Source of the DNA: an uncultured Senegalimassilia sp.
Lineage (GTDB): Bacteria > Actinomycetota > Coriobacteriia > Coriobacteriales > Eggerthellaceae
Length of the DNA: 25,870 nt
Direction of reading: 5' to 3'
Assembly: GCF_902464545.1 (NCBI RefSeq)
Contig: NZ_CABQJR010000030.1
Span: 1-25,870 of the forward strand
Part shown: piece after piece, positions 22,731-25,870 of the stretch
Position numbering within the stretch: position 1 is the stretch's first letter
How the letters are laid out: each line of letters opens with the position of its first letter
The notes under the pieces: generated by a model
What the model saw: only the letters and a program-made list of their open reading frames with translations
Database searches by the model: none
Told to the model about the DNA's origin: nothing
Translations under genes and position numbers: made by a program

Positions 22731-23161
22731 CGTTGCACCTCCTCTTGGAACGTCTTCGCGTACAGCTTGACCACCTTGACGAACAACGCGGCCTCGTCGG
22801 CGCTGATCGCGGCGGCCGCCTTCGCCTCGAGCTCGCGCATGCGCTCGACCGGCAGGCGCCATTGCTCGCGCCCTTCGTCGGTAAGCGACATGATCCGCTC
22901 GCGCTTGTCGGCCTGGCTTGCCCGCGCGACCACGACGTCGCGCGCGGCCAGACGCTTGCAGATAGCGCTGATCGTCTGCTTACCCATGTCGCACACCTCG
23001 CAGATCGACCGCTGCGAAAGGCCTTCGCGCTCATCCCACAGGGCGTCCACGACATACAGCTCGCTGGTGTCGACGCCCATGTTCTTGGCGAACGTGCTGT
23101 ACGCGACCGAGACGTCGCGCCAGCAGTCCCACATCTCCTTCGAGAATTCCTCCGGCAACAT
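22727..23161 (-). CDS. MarR-family transcriptional regulator
   Basis: A 144-residue winged-helix repressor. The DNA-binding region is visible as LSQRSICEVCDMGKQTISAICKRLAARDVVVAR (about residues 48-80), followed by the wing SQADKRERIMSLTDEG, which carries the D-x-R family signature. The N- and C-terminal helices that form the dimer interface flank it, ending in LYAKTFQEEVQR. It is the first gene of the operon, overlapping the first smr gene by four bases. A highly symmetrical operator lies 19-55 bases upstream of its start, so autorepression is likely. The same kind of site in front of the first MATE gene suggests it controls a small regulon. Confidence 0.94.
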   Translation of the reverse strand: MLPEEFSKEMWDCWRDVSVAYSTFAKNMGVDTSELYVVDALWDEREGLSQRSICEVCDMGKQTISAICKRLAARDVVVARASQADKRERIMSLTDEGREQWRLPVERMRELEAKAAAAISADEAALFVKVVKLYAKTFQEEVQR

Positions 23162-23179
23162 CTTGCCTCCATTCGGATT

Positions 23180-23216
23180 GGTCTACTGGTTGACTATCAT
23201 AGTCTATTTGTAGACC
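23180..23216 (-). promoter_or_regulatory. Nested palindromic operator of the marR operon
   Basis: Two inverted repeats share one centre at 23198: the inner GACTAT/ATAGTC (23192-23197, 23199-23204) and the outer GGTCTAC/GTAGACC (23180-23186, 23210-23216). The symmetry and location just before marR point to a MarR dimer-pair operator. Confidence 0.7.
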
Positions 23217-23307
23217 TTCCCGATTCGCTCGCATGGAATCCACACGAGGAGCGTAGGGCTTCACGGCTTGCCCCGCACGCCAGATGCGGACTCAGGAACC
23301 CAAGGGA

Positions 23308-23445
23308 AACGAGCGGGCGAGGCGGCAGCTTCGGGCGGGACCCAAGGAGCCATCCGGCGACGGAGCCCCGTGAGCGGGCGACAGCTGCAGGCGACGTCCA
23401 ACGAGCGGCCAGACGGCAGCTCCGGACGGGTTCGAGAGCGCCATC
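23308..23445. repeat. Decayed direct repeat, ~92-base spacing
   Basis: Unit 23308-23354 and unit 23400-23445 both begin AACGAGCGG, contain CGGCAGCT and end GCC-ATC or near it. They agree at roughly four of five positions. A shorter related stretch (GAGCGGGCGACAGCT) lies between them. Confidence 0.45.
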
Positions 23446-23499
23446 TTCCACAAAGCAGCATCATCCGCGGGAAATCCATCAACAATCGGCATATGTTAC

Positions 23500-23518
23500 C
23501 GAAATATACTCGAAATAT
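23500..23518 (+). promoter_or_regulatory. Twin CGAAATAT sites upstream of the LuxR-type gene
   Basis: Two identical 8-base sites, 11 bases start to start, lie 119-137 bases before the start codon and 14 bases before a TACAAT hexamer at 23532-23537 that could be a -10 element. They could be half-sites for an activator, possibly the LuxR protein itself. Confidence 0.3.
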
Positions 23519-23636
23519 TTAAGGAAAACGATACAATCAAAGCTTCGGGTTATATACCCATCCGATTGCAATATGAGGGGCTGTCCGCTAGCTATTCAGC
23601 GTGCTATTCAACATGCGCTAGAGGGGGTTAACGCAC

Positions 23637-25100
23637 ATGAATATCAAGGAGCTTGTGCCGGAGAAGGTGGAGTCGGAAATCAATTCGCCCGACCACCCGA
23701 CCCGCAGGTTCGTCGGCTTCGCCTTGCTGCTTGCGTGGCATTACAATCTATGGTTCCTGCACGACTCGTTCGTCGGAGCGCAGCTGCTCGACGATTGCGT
23801 GACGCAGTCGTGGTTGATCGCCCTCGTCTCCGCCGCGGTCTCGTTCATCGTCATCGCCTTTGCCCTAGGCAGGAAGCACCGCCTTTGCAATATCCCCTGG
23901 ATGCTCTGGACCGCTACCGCCGCAGCGGTCATGTCGACGCTTGCGCTCACCTTGTTCGCGTTCTCGTTCCCCACCGACCTTATCGCCTACGCGCTTGCCG
24001 CGGTGGTCGGCATCACAAACGCCATCCTATGGGTCATGTGGGGCGAGCTGTACTCGCGCACCAAGACGTCGTTCTCCGTTTCCTATATCGGCACCACCGT
24101 CGGCCTGGTCACGCTGGTGTGCTCGCTGATCTGCTTCGTCCTTCCCACCGGCATCTCCTCGGTGCTCATCGCGCTCATGCCGCTTGCCGCAGGCCTGCTG
24201 TTCGCACGCGGCGTCACCATCGCCAAGGACATGCCCTACCCCACGCTGCTGCCGAAAAGCACCGCGAACCGCGCCCTCAAGCCCATGATCGTGGTGTGCG
24301 GCACCACGTTCGTCGCATCGGTGGCCTGCTATTTCCTGGTCGCCATCATCCCCTGGGAGAACCTGCCGTACGGCGAGTACGCCTTCACGTTCGGCTCCAT
24401 CGGCGGCGCAACCCTGCTGTGCATCATCGGCGTGATTTGCGGCCTGACCAACGATCGACTGAACATCTACCGCACCTTCCCCTGGCTTATCATCATCGCC
24501 ATCGTTTCGTTCGCGTTGTTCCTGATGGGCGAACGCTTCTTCGTCCCGTCGTTCTTCATCGTGCTGGCGGCTGTGTCCATCTTCGAGGTGCTCCTGATCA
24601 TGTACTTTGGAGTGCTGGGGGTGAAGGGCTACGTGCCCATCGGCTTCGCGTTCGGTTTCAGCGGGGCGTTCATCCGCCTGGGCATCGCCGTGGGCAACGC
24701 CATCGCGCTGTACTACGAGGCGAACCCTGCCTTCGCCAAGGTGGCAACCGATCCCACGTCGCTGATATTCGTGTGCGTCCTTGCCGCCGTCATCATCCCG
24801 CTGGTGCGCCAGGAGTACAACATCACCCAGCTCATGGCGCCCCCGGCAACGGAATCCAGCCAAGAGCACCGCATCAAGGAGCTGGCCGCCGAGTTCTCGC
24901 TGTCGGCGCGCGAGACCGAGATCGTCATGCTCATCGCCCGCGGCTTCACCACGGATAACGTGGCGAAGAAGCTGGTCATCTCGCCCTACACGGTGAACAC
25001 CCACATCCGCCACGTCTACGAGAAGGTGGGCATCCACAAGCGCTCCGAGCTTATCGACTACATCAACCGCACCGGCTCCGACGACGACAAGAAGGCCTAG
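23637..25100 (+). CDS. LuxR-type regulator with a 12-span membrane sensor domain
   Basis: A 487-residue protein. About the first 400 residues hold about twelve hydrophobic spans arranged like an MFS transporter (GFALLLAWHYNLWF, then repeated long apolar segments through residue 390). The last 65 residues form a LuxR/GerE helix-turn-helix: LSARETEIVMLIARGFTT, AKKLVISPYTVNTHIRHVYEKVGIHKRSELIDYI (about 422-476). The T-V-x-x-H-I-R-x-x-Y-x-K pattern of the recognition helix is intact. It is likely a membrane receptor that regulates transcription directly, a type abundant in Eggerthellaceae. GAGGGGG at 23621-23627 supports ATG 23637. A terminator pair follows. The ligand and target are unknown; the nearest genes offer no firm clue. 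Confidence 0.94.
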   Translation: MNIKELVPEKVESEINSPDHPTRRFVGFALLLAWHYNLWFLHDSFVGAQLLDDCVTQSWLIALVSAAVSFIVIAFALGRKHRLCNIPWMLWTATAAAVMSTLALTLFAFSFPTDLIAYALAAVVGITNAILWVMWGELYSRTKTSFSVSYIGTTVGLVTLVCSLICFVLPTGISSVLIALMPLAAGLLFARGVTIAKDMPYPTLLPKSTANRALKPMIVVCGTTFVASVACYFLVAIIPWENLPYGEYAFTFGSIGGATLLCIIGVICGLTNDRLNIYRTFPWLIIIAIVSFALFLMGERFFVPSFFIVLAAVSIFEVLLIMYFGVLGVKGYVPIGFAFGFSGAFIRLGIAVGNAIALYYEANPAFAKVATDPTSLIFVCVLAAVIIPLVRQEYNITQLMAPPATESSQEHRIKELAAEFSLSARETEIVMLIARGFTTDNVAKKLVISPYTVNTHIRHVYEKVGIHKRSELIDYINRTGSDDDKKA

Positions 25101-25134
25101 CAGCGTATTCGACCACGCCAGCTGATAACCAGGC

Positions 25135-25162
25135 CGGGGGTTTCCCGCCTGAGAAACCCCCG
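25135..25162 (+). terminator. Hairpin downstream of the LuxR-type gene
   Basis: CGGGGGTTTC (25135-25144) pairs perfectly with GAAACCCCCG (25153-25162) around an 8-base loop, 34 bases past the stop codon. Confidence 0.5.
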
Positions 25163-25201
25163 CTCAGGAAGCCCCTGCTAGGGAAACCGGTTCATATGCA
25201 G

Positions 25202-25258
25202 CCGCCTCCCGCTTCATGACTGCAACTGCAGTTAGCGAAGCAGGGGGCGGTTCTTTTT
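25202..25258 (+). terminator. Intrinsic terminator
   Basis: CCGCC (25202-25206) pairs with GGCGG (25246-25250) and GCTTC (25211-25215) with GAAGC (25237-25241), with AACTGCAGTT in the loop, then TTCTTTTT (25251-25258). It probably terminates the LuxR-type transcript. Confidence 0.7.
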
Positions 25259-25267
25259 GCACAGGGG

Positions 25268-25411
25268 TCGCGCGAAAAGCCTCGATCGCGGGGCGCGCAG
25301 CGCGCAGATTGCGGGCGAGGGGGACGCGCTGCGGAGGAATCGCGCGAAAAGGTCTCAATCACGAGATGTGCGACGCATAGGTCGCGTGCGAGCAAAGGGG
25401 CTCCAGCAGTT
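25268..25411. repeat. Degenerate ~72-base tandem repeat, two copies
   Basis: Both copies start TCGCGCGAAAAG (25268 and 25340). They then diverge but remain similar over the next 40 bases, up to GCGAG, with one single-base indel. Confidence 0.5.
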
Positions 25412-25452
25412 GAAACCCGGAAAGACCTGTTTCGGCACCCTTTCCGCTTGTT

Positions 25453-25626
25453 GCTGTCAAAAAACGCGCGAGTGCGTGTTTGCCGCAGCAAGCAAGCTCG
25501 CGAGCGATGCGTTTTCGGTAACGAGCGCAACCTTCTCGCCAAAAGCTATGAGCGCAGAGTGAGAACAACGTCCTTAAACGTCGATCCGGCCGCACCTCCG
25601 CACGCACTCGCGCGTTTTTTGGCAGC
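25453..25626. repeat. Long inverted repeat (26-base arms) flanking 122 bases
   Basis: 25453-25478 is complementary to 25601-25626: 21 consecutive perfect pairs (25458-25478 with 25601-25621) and then four more after one G-T wobble. The left arm contains AAAAAACGCGCG, the right arm CGCGCGTTTTTT. The 122 bases between show no gene. Confidence 0.7.
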
Positions 25627-25683
25627 TGCCGCGGAAAAACCCTCTCAAACGTTAGCGACGAAGCGAAACCGCCCCCGAACGCA

Positions 25684-25717
25684 AAGAGAGGGAGGACCCG
25701 AAGGTCCTCCCTCTCTT
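25684..25717 (-). terminator. Strong hairpin, likely terminator of the right-edge gene
   Basis: A perfect 15-base-pair stem (25684-25698 with 25703-25717) with a CGAA loop. It lies about 100 bases beyond the stop codon of the minus-strand gene and is followed on that strand by a short T run. Confidence 0.6.
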
Positions 25718-25767
25718 GAGGCCCGCTGCCCGCTGAAGCGGGTGCGAGCGATATCCCGCGGAGCCGT

Positions 25768-25795
25768 GCCCCGGGCTGGGCGATCAGCCCGGGGC
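25768..25795 (-). terminator. GC-rich hairpin next to the right-edge gene
   Basis: GCCCCGGGCT (25768-25777) pairs with AGCCCGGGGC (25786-25795), 8-base loop, 23 bases beyond the stop codon of the minus-strand gene at the edge. Confidence 0.5.
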
Positions 25796-25818
25796 GGCGC
25801 TCCGGTGCGGAGCCGATG

Positions 25819-25870
25819 CTAGCCGCAGCGGTACTCGATGCCCATCGTCGGGCCGGGGTTGACCCACTTC
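25819..25870 (-). CDS. Partial gene, C-terminal 16 residues
   Basis: On the minus strand a frame enters from the right edge, reads WVNPGPTMGIEYRCG as its last residues, and stops with TAG at 25819-25821. Two hairpins follow, as expected at a gene end. The tail is too short to name; it has the look of the end of a large redox enzyme, but this is a guess and should not be relied on. Confidence 0.4.
   Translation of the reverse strand, partial: KWVNPGPTMGIEYRCG

Larger units (their letters stand above)
23217..23636. other. Divergent gap with decayed repeats and AT-rich promoter region
   Basis: No gene is supported. The left part (23308-23445) has two similar ~46-base units; the right part (about 23490-23600) is AT-rich and holds promoter-like elements and repeats for the LuxR-type gene. 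Two CGAAATAT copies (23500-23507, 23511-23518) are spaced one helical turn apart, and GCTATTCA occurs twice (23591-23598, 23603-23610). Confidence 0.5.
25101..25818. other. Non-coding stretch with terminators and repeats
   Basis: Over 700 bases without a supported gene. It contains two hairpins downstream of the LuxR-type gene, a degenerate ~72-base tandem repeat, a long inverted repeat flanking 122 bases, and two strong hairpins reading toward the minus-strand gene at the right edge. Open frames exist on both strands but show no family resemblance. Confidence 0.5.

Noticed and set aside
22733..24958. A 741-codon plus-strand frame overlapping marR and the LuxR-type gene
   Set aside because: It crosses the marR operon, the operator and the AT-rich promoter region and reads as His/Arg-rich nonsense; the other frames hold real, motif-bearing genes.
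25192..25822. Open frames across the right-hand gap on both strands
   Set aside because: They result from GC-rich repeats and hairpins; translations are Arg/Ala/Ser-rich with no family resemblance or ribosome sites.

Overview
The window looks like chromosomal DNA of a GC-rich anaerobic actinobacterium, most likely an Eggerthellaceae (Coriobacteriia) gut bacterium. This is inferred from three things: an oxygen-independent class III ribonucleotide reductase, a LuxR-type regulator fused to a many-spanning membrane domain (a type abundant in that family), and the density of small regulator-plus-efflux modules. There is no rRNA or tRNA gene, phage, insertion sequence or CRISPR array.

Layout. Positions 1-2199 hold a small two-span membrane protein, an intrinsic terminator, and a DUF1292-type protein with an extra C-terminal domain. 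Positions 2200-4422 (minus) encode NrdD, with a NrdR-like box in its leader region. Then come a cation diffusion facilitator (5205-6131), a membrane-anchored XRE regulator with repeated His/Val/Gly-rich units (6566-7633), and a striking three-domain DNA repair fusion at 7769-9484: hypoxanthine-DNA glycosylase, Vsr-like mismatch endonuclease and GIY-YIG nuclease. A MerR regulator and a SAM methyltransferase follow on the minus strand (9814-11177). Next is an overlapping pair resembling DUF6323/DUF6179 (11496-12684), an EamA transporter (12795-13679), and an XRE/zinc-ribbon/TipAS-like regulator (13951-14775).

The second half is mainly transport and regulation. It holds a MATE exporter (14832-16160, minus), a PAP2 phosphatase (16338-17006, minus) and a DegV lipid-binding protein (17694-18590). 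A LysR regulator (18740-19573, minus) is divergent from an aldo/keto reductase-MATE pair (19695-21965). A marR-smr-smr operon (22410-23161, minus) precedes a 12-span LuxR regulator (23637-25100). The right edge carries terminators, repeats and the last 16 codons of a minus-strand gene.

How parts fit together. Three efflux modules each sit beside, or share DNA sites with, a one-component regulator. The operator in front of the marR operon recurs in a closely similar form in front of the first MATE gene 7 kb away, suggesting one MarR regulon. Several intergenic gaps contain unrelated, decayed, GC-rich tandem repeats (periods of about 31, 48, 72 and 92 bp) and strong hairpins. The most novel item is the triple DNA-repair fusion; next are the XRE-TipAS-like and XRE-repeat-membrane regulators.
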